Below, one piece after another: positions 16,530-24,678 of a stretch of 64,000 nucleotides of DNA. The notes beneath the pieces are model-generated. The model was not told where the DNA came from. It saw only the letters and a list, made by a program, of their open reading frames with translations, and ran no database searches. Every line of letters begins with the position of its first letter. Positions within the stretch are counted from its first letter, which is position 1. Source of the stretch: Mucilaginibacter flavus. Lineage in GTDB: Bacteria; Bacteroidota; Bacteroidia; Sphingobacteriales; Sphingobacteriaceae. The stretch spans positions 1 to 64,000 of the forward strand of contig NZ_JAUFPS010000094.1 of the NCBI RefSeq assembly GCF_030409315.1, written 5' to 3'. The translations under genes and the position numbers were made by a program.

Positions 16530-18227
16530 ATGAAAAGAAAATTATTTACCTTGTTTGTTGCCGGTACTGCCCTTTTGCAGGCCTGTAAACGCGATGAATC
16601 GGCAAAACCGGCTACGCCGTCCACGGTTGTAGCAGGGGCCAAAATTCCCCTGGCGGGGTCGCCCGTGAACGCTTATGGCACGTTTTACATCAGCAATGTT
16701 TCCAGCAGCAAGATCATCGAAATTAATGGGATAGGCATGCTCAATGATGGTAACGCCGCCCAACAATACCAATACCTGGGCAGTGGTACGGCCACCAATC
16801 CCAATCAAAAATGGTACATTATTCAACAAGGTACCGGTGCAATAACAAGTACCACCAAATTTAAGCTCATGAACGTGGCCAGCGGTAAGTACCTCGAAGT
16901 GCCACTGGCCTCTACCACGCCGGGTATTGGCCTTTGGCAGGATAAAGCCAATACCAATAACGCCCAGCAATGGTATATCCAATCGATAGGTACCAATATT
17001 TACAAAATTATAAATGTGGGCAATGGCCTTGCGGTAACCAACGAAGGCGCATCAACCAGTAACGGAACCGCCATAACGCAGGAGGCTTTTGTGAGCGGGA
17101 ATACCGCCCAGCAATGGGTATTAAACAGTATCACTGCCGAAGCCTATCGCGATGATGATGTGGTAAACTTTTTCCATCGTACCAGCGGTACCGTGGCTTT
17201 TGACGAAGGTAAAAGTATCCCCCTTACTTACGGCGCCAATAACGGCAAGGTATTTTGGGTTACGGAGGATGCTTACGCCGGCGATCAGCTGCAATCAAGC
17301 GGGCAATTGTACTGCCAGTTTTTTAAATACCATAATTCGGCATTGTTGCAACCGGCAAGTCATAGCTGGGATCAATCATTAACGCCCAATATCACTACCA
17401 CAAATTCGCCGGTGAGCAACCTGGAAATCATTGAAAGCCCTGGCGACCATAACAGTACCTATCGCTGGCCGGGCATTGGCATTGAGGCGGGGAGCAAGGT
17501 GCTGTTATACACCTATGAATCTGCAAACGGTTCAACCGCGGCTAACCAGGTTGTTTATTCCATTAATCAAAATACCACAGGCTTAAATTGGGGTGCTGCA
17601 ACGCGTTTAACCCCGAATGGCATCTCGGGACAGACAGATGTAGGCTTTAGCAGTGGCATGGTAAAAAACACAACCGGCGATAGCGTTTATGTATATGGCA
17701 ATAAAAGCGTTTACTTTAATACGGCCAACATATTCCTGGCCCGCTTCCCGGTAAGCAACCCATCAAGCTGGACTTTCTGGACCGGCAGCAGCTGGTCTAC
17801 AAGCCTGCAATCGGCATCAACAGCAGCTATTACCGTGGGCAGTGGGAATACCACACAGCAAAACGTAGCTATATCAAAGGTGAATGGTAAATATGTAATG
17901 ATGATTACAGACCTGGGGTATTTTTGTGATCCGGGCAGCCACAACATTTACATTTGTACGGCTACCAGTCCGGCAGGGCCATTCACCACACCCAAACTGG
18001 TTTTTACCATTAACGATATGTACAACGGGCATTTGGCCAAATATTATACGCCGGCCATACACGGCGAGTTTAGCAACGGGCATAACGAACTTTTGGTTAC
18101 CTATTGTTTAAATTACAACGCCGATGGCGGCAGCTGCTCAACCCAAACCTGCTTTAACAATAACCAGGACCCTAATTATTACCAGGTAAAAGGGGTAAGG
18201 ATACCGTATTCGTTGGTGGGGTTGTAG
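16530..18227 (+). CDS. Lipoprotein with ricin-type lectin domain and beta-propeller-like C-terminal domain
   Basis: This 565-residue outer-membrane lipoprotein has a signal with lipobox LLQAC (Cys about 19). Residues 45-205 form a ricin B-type beta-trefoil with three Q-x-W repeats (NPNQKWYI, NAQQWYIQ, TAQQWVLN), a carbohydrate-binding module. Residues 210-565 resemble the DUF4185/DUF5005 kind of propeller-like domain found near glycosidases, with repeated Trp- and Tyr-rich blades and no known catalytic motif. It may be a surface glycan-binding protein or an uncharacterised hydrolase. An operator precedes it. The SGNH esterase and PF00756-type esterase genes follow on the same strand. Confidence 0.7.
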   Translation: MKRKLFTLFVAGTALLQACKRDESAKPATPSTVVAGAKIPLAGSPVNAYGTFYISNVSSSKIIEINGIGMLNDGNAAQQYQYLGSGTATNPNQKWYIIQQGTGAITSTTKFKLMNVASGKYLEVPLASTTPGIGLWQDKANTNNAQQWYIQSIGTNIYKIINVGNGLAVTNEGASTSNGTAITQEAFVSGNTAQQWVLNSITAEAYRDDDVVNFFHRTSGTVAFDEGKSIPLTYGANNGKVFWVTEDAYAGDQLQSSGQLYCQFFKYHNSALLQPASHSWDQSLTPNITTTNSPVSNLEIIESPGDHNSTYRWPGIGIEAGSKVLLYTYESANGSTAANQVVYSINQNTTGLNWGAATRLTPNGISGQTDVGFSSGMVKNTTGDSVYVYGNKSVYFNTANIFLARFPVSNPSSWTFWTGSSWSTSLQSASTAAITVGSGNTTQQNVAISKVNGKYVMMITDLGYFCDPGSHNIYICTATSPAGPFTTPKLVFTINDMYNGHLAKYYTPAIHGEFSNGHNELLVTYCLNYNADGGSCSTQTCFNNNQDPNYYQVKGVRIPYSLVGL

Positions 18228-18287
18228 GGAGTACAAGAAGCGGACGTTAAGAGAAACGAGAGGCTTGCGAAGTTTTTAAAATGACAG

Positions 18288-18428
18288 GGCTGAAAAGCCA
18301 GAGCCACGAGCGAATCCCCTCTTCAGAGGGGCGGAGGGGTGTGTTGTACAAGCGATGAGGAACGCCGAAGAACACACCCCTGCCAACGCTCAAGCCCAGT
18401 GCGCCCCCTCTCAAGAGGGGATTTGACT
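18288..18428. repeat. Large intergenic inverted repeat (CCCCTCTT...AGAGGGG family)
   Basis: ATCCCCTCTTCAGAGGGGCGGAGGGGTGTGTTGT and a complementary right half ending CCCCCTCTCAAGAGGGGATTT flank a short centre. A half-copy lies at 35383-35450. It sits between two genes of the locus on the same strand and may act as a transcript-processing or attenuating structure. Confidence 0.8.
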
Positions 18429-18463
18429 TGATGGGAAGAAAAAAGAGAATAACTAAATACACA

Positions 18464-19849
18464 ATGAAGAAAGTTTTTTTACTACTGGTGGGTCTCGGGA
18501 TAACCGCGTTAACACATGCTCAAAAGATAGCGCCGTTTAAGGCTGGTGATAGGGTAGCATTTGTGGGTAACAGTATTACCGATGGCGGGCATTATCATTC
18601 CTACATCTGGCTGTATTACATGACGCATTTTCCCAACGCGCGCATCACCTGTTTTAACGTGGGTATCGGCGGCGACGCCATTGGTCAGATAGCTGATAGG
18701 TTTGATGACGATGCCTTATCAAAAAAGCCCAATGTTTTAACCCTTACCTGGGGCATGAATGATAGCGGCTATTTTGAATGGTATAAACCAGATGCGCAGG
18801 ATTTTATGGATAAACGCATACAGGGTAGTTATAAAACTTTTGCCACCCTCGAAGAAAAGCTGGCGCAGCATACCGAAATAAAAAAGATCTTCATTTTAGG
18901 TTCGCCGTATGATTTTACATCTAAGTTTAATAAGCAAAATCTTTATCCCGGTAAAGCGCAGGCGTTTTCAAAAATCATTGATTTTCAGGAAGCCGCAGCT
19001 AAAAAAGATGGTTACGGTTATGTCGATTTTTTCCACCCGATGAGCGCCATTAACCTCCGAGAGCAGGCCAAAGATTCTACTTTTAGTTTAACCCCCAATG
19101 ATAGGATTCACCCGGATAATGATGGACACCTGGTGATGGCTTACCTGTTTTTAAAAGCGCAGGGTTTGGATAATATGCCGGTAGCCGATGTGGTGGTAAA
19201 CGCCCAAAACAAAAAAGTTTTAAAAGCAGTTAACTGCCGCGTTAGTAACGTGGTTACCGCTGCCGATTCTGTAGGTTTCAATTACCTGGCCAACTCGCTG
19301 CCTTACCCTATTGATACCATTCCGCGTTCATGGGGGAATCGCAAAAAACAGTCGGAAGCGTTAAAGGTTGTGCCTTTTACCAAAGAGTTTAACCAGGAGC
19401 TATTGACTATTAAGGGATTAAAAGCCGGCAATTATGTAGTGAAAATTGATGGTGAACAAATTGCCAGCACATCTGCGGAGCAACTTTCCAACGGGCTCAA
19501 CCTGGCCGAAATTACCACTACCCCAGAATATCAGCAAGCCATACAAATAAGGGAACTAAACGAAGAACGCTGGGATATTGAACGCCGAACCCGCATGTAC
19601 AAATGGATGCAGTATGATTTTTTAAGAGGAAAAGGTTTGTTGTACAATGATAGCAATGCGGCCCTTGATACCGTGAAAAAATACGCGGTGAAAGATATTT
19701 TTGTGAATGGCAACAAGGATAATTATACCCGTGCCCGCTACAAAAATGTGCGTGATGCCTGGCAAATGGAAATGGATGTACTTACCAATCAAATTTATGC
19801 CATTAACAAACCACAAAATCATCGCATAACCATTGTTGCCGCTAAATAA
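18464..19849 (+). CDS. Secreted two-domain SGNH/GDSL hydrolase, paralogue
   Basis: This 461-residue protein matches the 12121 gene along its whole length: signal peptide (about 1-20, ending LTHAQ), SGNH block I GNSITDGG, GIGGD, GMNDSGY, DRIHPDNDG, then the extra C-terminal domain. I chose the ATG at 18464 because upstream codons lie in the repeat and are basic. The paralogue pair suggests different acyl positions or linkages. It follows the ricin lipoprotein gene across a hairpin repeat and precedes the PF00756-type esterase by 24 bp. It has no operator of its own, so it is likely transcribed from upstream. Confidence 0.87.
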   Translation: MKKVFLLLVGLGITALTHAQKIAPFKAGDRVAFVGNSITDGGHYHSYIWLYYMTHFPNARITCFNVGIGGDAIGQIADRFDDDALSKKPNVLTLTWGMNDSGYFEWYKPDAQDFMDKRIQGSYKTFATLEEKLAQHTEIKKIFILGSPYDFTSKFNKQNLYPGKAQAFSKIIDFQEAAAKKDGYGYVDFFHPMSAINLREQAKDSTFSLTPNDRIHPDNDGHLVMAYLFLKAQGLDNMPVADVVVNAQNKKVLKAVNCRVSNVVTAADSVGFNYLANSLPYPIDTIPRSWGNRKKQSEALKVVPFTKEFNQELLTIKGLKAGNYVVKIDGEQIASTSAEQLSNGLNLAEITTTPEYQQAIQIRELNEERWDIERRTRMYKWMQYDFLRGKGLLYNDSNAALDTVKKYAVKDIFVNGNKDNYTRARYKNVRDAWQMEMDVLTNQIYAINKPQNHRITIVAAK

Positions 19850-19873
19850 CACACCACCGAACTTATCTTAACT

Positions 19874-20701
19874 ATGAATACTTATAAAAAAACATTTTTA
19901 TTGCTGATCATCTGCTTTATAACATTTATAAAGGCCAATGCTGCAACGGTTGATACCGCCTTAACACATAGTGATGCTATGCATAAGGATATTAAAGCCG
20001 TGGTAATTAAACCGGTGGGCTATAGCACCGGCAAAAAATACCCGGTACTTTACCTGCTGCATGGCTTTAGCGGTAACTACAGTGATTGGATTACCAAAGT
20101 GCCGGCCATTGCCGGCCTGGCCGATCAGTACCAAATAATCATCGTTTGCCCCGATGGTGCTTTCGCGGGCTGGTACTATGATAGCCCAATGAACAAAGAA
20201 TGGCAATTTGAAACCTACGTAGGTACCGAGCTGATTAACTATATTGATAAGCATTATGACACCATAAACGATAGGAGCGGACGGGCAATTACTGGTTTAA
20301 GCATGGGCGGCCATGGTGCCATGTACCTGGCCTTTAAGCATCAGGATAAATTTGGCGCCGCAGGCAGCATGAGCGGTGTGGTTGATGTGCGGCCTTTTGC
20401 CGATAGCTTTGGCATTGAGCAAATGCTGGGCAAATACAGCGAGCATCCCGATACCTGGGAAAAAAATACGGTCATCAATATGATTTATCTTATCAAACCA
20501 AATTCATTGGCCCTCACCTTTGATTGCGGTTATGACGATTTTACCTTTAAGGTGAACCAGGCTTTTCATGACGAACTGCTGCTGCGCAAAATTCCGCATG
20601 ATTTTACCATACGCCCGGGCACGCATAACTGGGAGTATTGGGGAAATTCCATCAATTACCAGATGCTGTTTTTTAGCAGGTTTTTTAATAAGCAGAAGTA
20701 G
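19874..20701 (+). CDS. Secreted alpha/beta-hydrolase esterase (PF00756 type)
   Basis: This 275-residue protein has a signal peptide at 1-23 (ending KANA). The nucleophile elbow GLSMGGHG carries S143. A YLLHGFSGNYSDW oxyanion-side segment and the catalytic His in RPGTHNWEYW near the C-terminus complete the fold. Relatives include feruloyl and acetyl esterases and S-formylglutathione hydrolase. An exported member in a glycan locus most likely removes acyl groups from oligosaccharides. It starts 24 bp after the SGNH gene, in the same unit. Confidence 0.88.
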   Translation: MNTYKKTFLLLIICFITFIKANAATVDTALTHSDAMHKDIKAVVIKPVGYSTGKKYPVLYLLHGFSGNYSDWITKVPAIAGLADQYQIIIVCPDGAFAGWYYDSPMNKEWQFETYVGTELINYIDKHYDTINDRSGRAITGLSMGGHGAMYLAFKHQDKFGAAGSMSGVVDVRPFADSFGIEQMLGKYSEHPDTWEKNTVINMIYLIKPNSLALTFDCGYDDFTFKVNQAFHDELLLRKIPHDFTIRPGTHNWEYWGNSINYQMLFFSRFFNKQK

Positions 20702-20910
20702 GGGAGAGGGGGAGATCTCATGGCGTAGAATACTCACCCGCCAGCCCGCCTTTGGCGGACGGCACCCTCGCTCCGGCTACGCCGCATAGAGGGGTTTGAA
20801 CGCGGGTTGGTTTTTCTTTTATGTTTAGCAATTCAAAATATTCACCATTCAAACCCCTCTTTCAGGCTTGCCGAAGAGAGGGTGACGAGCGTAGCGATGT
20901 CGGGTGAGTC
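20702..20910. repeat. Large intergenic inverted repeat (ACTCACCC/GGGTGAGT family)
   Basis: Arms starting with ACTCACCCG at about 20731 and ending CGGGTGAGT near 20909 enclose complementary CCCTC/GAGGG and CTCCGGCTACGCC-type segments. The same family is at 32700-32842. It lies just past the esterase gene and probably ends that transcript or stabilises its 3' end. Confidence 0.75.
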
Positions 20911-21150
20911 TTTGCCAGCATTCAAAGCCAATGTTTGTATAATACCCATTAAATAATGGATTATACGGCCGTTTAAGCTGACATTATTCGCCTCGATAAC
21001 TATTCTGTTTTTGAGCAGTTTTTAGGGGGCATAGTGTTGCCATTTTAATTTTACCGGGCTTATAATGTTAAGCCCCATTTTTAAACACATTTTTAATTTT
21101 TTAAAGCATTTAATGCGAACAAAATAAATTTGAAAAAAGTGCGGAAAAAA

Positions 21151-21168
21151 TTTGCTAAATCGTTTTTA
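21151..21168 (+). promoter_or_regulatory. LacI-type operator site 5
   Basis: TTTGCTAAATCGTTTTTA keeps the left half-site perfectly; the right half is degenerate. It is 170 bp before the SusD start. Confidence 0.65.
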
Positions 21169-21261
21169 TGGTTTAAATTAGCACTCAGATTCAATATCTG
21201 TTATAAACCAGTTACCATATACTTACTTTTTTGAACCATAATCTGGTAAAGGTTATGGAAA

Positions 21262-21279
21262 TGTGCTAAATCGATTTTT
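21262..21279 (+). promoter_or_regulatory. LacI-type operator site 6
   Basis: TGTGCTAAATCGATTTTT is centred about 67 bp before the ATG at 21339. It abuts a possible -7 box (TAAAATTG, 21281-21288), a position that would block RNA polymerase. Confidence 0.7.
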
Positions 21280-21338
21280 CTAAAATTGAAAAGTTGGTAT
21301 TGCGTGTAAAATTATGCTATTGTAAATAAACCTATAAT

Positions 21339-23063
21339 ATGAAAAAAATTTACTCCAGGTTTCTTTTTTATCCGCTTACAGGGCTCGCGCTTTTTTACAT
21401 GTCATCGTGTAAAAAGGATGGCTTTTTGGGGCAAACAGTTACATCAAACTTAACTAAGGGTACCGTGTTTGCCGATAGTGCTAATACCGTGGCGTTTTTA
21501 TCAAACATCTACAGCGGGGTTGGTTTCAGCTTTAATCCCGGCAGGTTTACGTACGGGGGGATTGATGCGTCATCAGATGAGGCCGAAGTGTATACATCTG
21601 CGGGCTCAACGGCGCTGGCTTTTGAATCGGGCACGGTTAACGCGGCGGTTATTACGGATGATGCGTACAAAAACAGCTATATAAATATCCGCGCGGTAAA
21701 TCAGCTGCTGGCTAATTTGCCAAAATCGCCAATAAAGGCCTTTGCCAAAACCCAGATGCGTGCAGAAGCTCACTTTTTAAGGGCCTGGTATTATGCCATT
21801 TTATTGAAACACTACGGCGGGGTACATATTGTTAAGGATAGTATTTACAATTATACCGATGCTATCCCGGCGGCCCGCAACACGTACGCCGAAACTGTTA
21901 ACTACATCCTGGCCGATTGTGATACAGCGGCAGCTGATTTACCATTAACGCAAACAGGTTTAAGTTATGGTCGCGCTTCAAAAGGCGCGTGTATGGCGCT
22001 TAAATCAAGGGTATTACTTTACGCTGCAAGTCCGCTGTTTAATGGTCAGTCAATAGGAACAGGTGCCACCAAAGAATTGGTTGGCTATGCAAGCTATGAT
22101 AAAGAACGCTGGAAACTTGCTGAAGATGCTGCCCTGGCACTGATAAGCACCGGTGCTTACCAGTTAAATACGGACAACGCTACAGCACCGGGTTACGGCT
22201 TTCAGCACCTGTTTACGCTGCCGCTTAATACCGAGTATATTTTTCAGCTGATGCGTGGATCAAATGCCGACTTTGAAGGCCTTTGGCAACCACCAACACG
22301 TACCGGTAAAAACGGTGCCTTTCCCTTGCAAGCCCTTGTGGATGCCTTCCCGATGGCAAACGGTAAGCCGATTACCGATCCAACATCCAATTACGATCCT
22401 CAAAACCCATACGCCGGTCGTGATCCGCGTTTGAATTACTCTATCATTCATGATCAATCGCTGATGCAGGTAAGGCTGGCATCTGGCAAAACCCCTATCG
22501 ATATTTTTATTGGCACTTATCTGGGGCGCAGTACCGGGCCGGATGCTGTAAACGTAGGCACCCGCACGGGCTACTACACCAACAAGATGTTAGATCCCGA
22601 TGCCGTATCGCAGGATTTTACTCATCCAACAAAAAGATGCTGGCCGCTGATGCGCTATGCCGAGATATTGCTTAACTACGCCGAGGCTGCCAACGAATAC
22701 AGTGGCCCTACAACGCAGGTTTACCAGGCTATTGAAGCTATCAGGCAAAGGGCGGGCCTAAATCCTTACCAATTACCCACCGGGTTAAGCCAGGCCGATA
22801 TGCGCACCGTTATACAAAACGAGCGCCGCATTGAACTGGCCTTTGAAGAGCACCGCTTTTGGGATGTGAGGCGCTGGAAAATTGCCGACCAAACCGAAAA
22901 TGTACAAACCTACGGTATGGAGGTTGACAGGAATAACAGCTCCGTTACCTACAAAACTTTCCCGGTACGTAAACGCAATTTCCGCACGGCAATGTACCTG
23001 TGGCCTTTACCGCAAACCGAGGTGGCAAAATCAGCAGCGATGTTACAAAATCCCGGTTATTGA
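21339..23063 (+). CDS. SusD/RagB-family outer-membrane glycan-binding lipoprotein (first)
   Basis: This 574-residue lipoprotein has a signal with lipobox MSSC (Cys about 25). The alpha-helical TPR-like SusD fold is marked by the AEAHFLRAWYYAILLKHYGG segment, LKSRVLLYAASPLFNG, a RYAEILLNYAEAANE helix, and the C-terminal ERRIELAFEEHRFWDVRRWK signature. SusD proteins form the lid over a SusC transporter and bind oligosaccharides. It comes before its SusC rather than after, with two small lipoprotein genes between. Two operators precede it. Confidence 0.95.
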   Translation: MKKIYSRFLFYPLTGLALFYMSSCKKDGFLGQTVTSNLTKGTVFADSANTVAFLSNIYSGVGFSFNPGRFTYGGIDASSDEAEVYTSAGSTALAFESGTVNAAVITDDAYKNSYINIRAVNQLLANLPKSPIKAFAKTQMRAEAHFLRAWYYAILLKHYGGVHIVKDSIYNYTDAIPAARNTYAETVNYILADCDTAAADLPLTQTGLSYGRASKGACMALKSRVLLYAASPLFNGQSIGTGATKELVGYASYDKERWKLAEDAALALISTGAYQLNTDNATAPGYGFQHLFTLPLNTEYIFQLMRGSNADFEGLWQPPTRTGKNGAFPLQALVDAFPMANGKPITDPTSNYDPQNPYAGRDPRLNYSIIHDQSLMQVRLASGKTPIDIFIGTYLGRSTGPDAVNVGTRTGYYTNKMLDPDAVSQDFTHPTKRCWPLMRYAEILLNYAEAANEYSGPTTQVYQAIEAIRQRAGLNPYQLPTGLSQADMRTVIQNERRIELAFEEHRFWDVRRWKIADQTENVQTYGMEVDRNNSSVTYKTFPVRKRNFRTAMYLWPLPQTEVAKSAAMLQNPGY

Positions 23064-23082
23064 TCATTAACAGATATAGCAA

Positions 23083-23526
23083 ATGAAAAAGAATAACATA
23101 TTTAACCAGGTAAGCCTTTTGCTGATAGCTGTGGTAACTATCCTGATGGCATCATGCAAAACCGAAAAGCCGCTATCCGTAGCCGAGCCGGTGAAAGATA
23201 TTACCGGCAGCTGGCAGGTAATTCGGGCCACTCGCAACGGTACCGATTTAACCAGCATTATTGATTTTACAAAATTCAGGGTAAACTTTAAATCAGGTAC
23301 CTACAACCTGGAAAACAAACTGCCTTTTTTGGTTGATGGCGACGGCCAATACTCATTGGATGATCCTAAATACCCGTTTAAAATAACTTTTACAGCCACC
23401 GGCGGTACGCCTGTTGCAACGCCTTTCACTTATCCTATTGTGAACGGTAAACGGCAGCTAACTATTACGTTTAGCCCGGGATGCCCCAATAATAGCTATG
23501 TGTATGTATTACAGAAAACCAATTAA
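23083..23526 (+). CDS. Small lipoprotein, lipocalin-like (DUF5004-like)
   Basis: This 147-residue lipoprotein has its lipobox at MASC (Cys about 25). The mature part starts with ITGSWQVIRATRNGTDLT, the opening strand pattern of lipocalin-like DUFs (DUF5004 and relatives) found in SusC/D loci. It starts 19 bp after the SusD gene and is followed 36 bp later by a second lipoprotein. It is likely a surface or periplasmic accessory of the glycan import complex. The family label is a judgement from sequence style, not a search. Confidence 0.65.
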   Translation: MKKNNIFNQVSLLLIAVVTILMASCKTEKPLSVAEPVKDITGSWQVIRATRNGTDLTSIIDFTKFRVNFKSGTYNLENKLPFLVDGDGQYSLDDPKYPFKITFTATGGTPVATPFTYPIVNGKRQLTITFSPGCPNNSYVYVLQKTN

Positions 23527-23562
23527 TTAAACACAAACCCAATAAATAAATACGAAGAATTT

Positions 23563-24570
23563 ATGAGATCATATTTACATATTAAAGCTAAAGGTTTGTG
23601 GAAGTTTTGCGCTTTAATAACCATTGCCATAATACTGGCCTGCTGCGGCGAAATTATTACCGGCGTCGATCAGCCGGCTACTGCTACGGTGGGCGCGGTT
23701 GTGCCTATTACCGTTCACATTAACATACCCACAGTAGGTAACGGCGGCCCCGATTACCTGATCTTCGGTTTCCTGGTGCCTAAAGGCTGGAAAGCGGCTC
23801 AAAACACCACCATTACATACACCAGTCCGCTGGGTAATGGCACTATGAACCTGGTACCTGCCGGTACAGTTGCAAAAAATGGCGGCGGCCTTGACTGGCC
23901 TGCTTATATGAAAAAAACTTTTCAGATAGGCGGCAACTTAATTGACGATATGGAGTGGGTGGCCTATCAATCAGATAAAGCCTATCCGCACAGTGATGGT
24001 AATGCCATATCTGGCGATTTGCACATCAAAATTAAAGTAGGTGCCGATGGTAATAACACCCTGGTGAAATTAGGCTACGTAATTACCGATACCGGTAACG
24101 GTTTTACCAGCGATGGTAATGGCACTTACTATAGCGAAAAGGTAACCGACTGCTTTGAACTAACCGGCGGCACCGGCGATCTGGTGGATTTTTGTAACCC
24201 GCAGTTAACCACCATTAACCCGCCCAAATCATTAGACAATGATATCATCACCCTCACCTTTGATGGTACCGTGGTTGAAACCAAATTAATTGATAGCAAT
24301 CCAACAGAAACTTATCTGTGCGCCACAGCCTATACCAGCGATGGTAAAACCATTAGCGTGTGCGAGCAAACGGATAAAACCAAAATGGTGCAAACGGCGT
24401 CGGGCAGTAAAAAATTTCAGGTAACATTTTGGCCAAAGGCTTTCTTTGGTACCACCGGTACGCAAACCATAACTAAAATAGAGTATTTCGTAACCGATAA
24501 AACGGGCGCTATAAAGGTTGGCTATGGTAATACCCTGGCTCCGTTTGTGTACACGTTTAAGTGCTCATAA
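23563..24570 (+). CDS. Lipoprotein with beta-sandwich repeats (DUF4961-like)
   Basis: This 335-residue protein has a signal with lipobox LACC (Cys about 29). The mature region begins with an Ig-like strand set (ATVGAVVPITVHINI) and ends in another beta-sandwich. A central pair of Cys-containing segments (TDCFELTGGTGDLVDFC) may form a disulphide. It looks like the DUF4961 type reported beside SusC genes and has no catalytic motif. It is probably a surface glycan-binding protein, third in the SusD-first unit. A hairpin at 24601-24622 separates it from SusC. Confidence 0.6.
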   Translation: MRSYLHIKAKGLWKFCALITIAIILACCGEIITGVDQPATATVGAVVPITVHINIPTVGNGGPDYLIFGFLVPKGWKAAQNTTITYTSPLGNGTMNLVPAGTVAKNGGGLDWPAYMKKTFQIGGNLIDDMEWVAYQSDKAYPHSDGNAISGDLHIKIKVGADGNNTLVKLGYVITDTGNGFTSDGNGTYYSEKVTDCFELTGGTGDLVDFCNPQLTTINPPKSLDNDIITLTFDGTVVETKLIDSNPTETYLCATAYTSDGKTISVCEQTDKTKMVQTASGSKKFQVTFWPKAFFGTTGTQTITKIEYFVTDKTGAIKVGYGNTLAPFVYTFKCS

Positions 24571-24600
24571 ACCAGTTTTAAAACAATGATGTTGCTTAAG

Positions 24601-24622
24601 GGACCATAAAGTGCTATGGTCC
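24601..24622 (+). promoter_or_regulatory. Hairpin between the lipoprotein and SusC genes
   Basis: GGACCATA pairs with TATGGTCC around AAGTGC. There is no T-run after it, so it is not a classical terminator; it could be an RNA processing or stabilising hairpin. Operator site 7 begins 8 bp downstream. Confidence 0.5.
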
Positions 24623-24629
24623 ATGCACA

Positions 24630-24648
24630 TTTGCTAAAACGATATTTT
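24630..24648 (+). promoter_or_regulatory. LacI-type operator site 7
   Basis: TTTGCTAAAACGATATTTT has a strong left half and partial right half, about 40 bp before the SusC ATG at 24679. It implies a second regulated promoter inside the SusD-to-SusC run. Confidence 0.6.
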
Positions 24649-24678
24649 AATTATTGCCAACAATTTAAATCTTATACT

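Larger units (their letters stand above)
20911..21338. other. Promoter region of the SusD-first operon
   Basis: This AT-rich 428-bp region has no gene. It holds operator sites 5 and 6, about 110 bp apart. TAAAATTG at 21281-21288 is a one-mismatch -7 box just after site 6. Confidence 0.5.
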
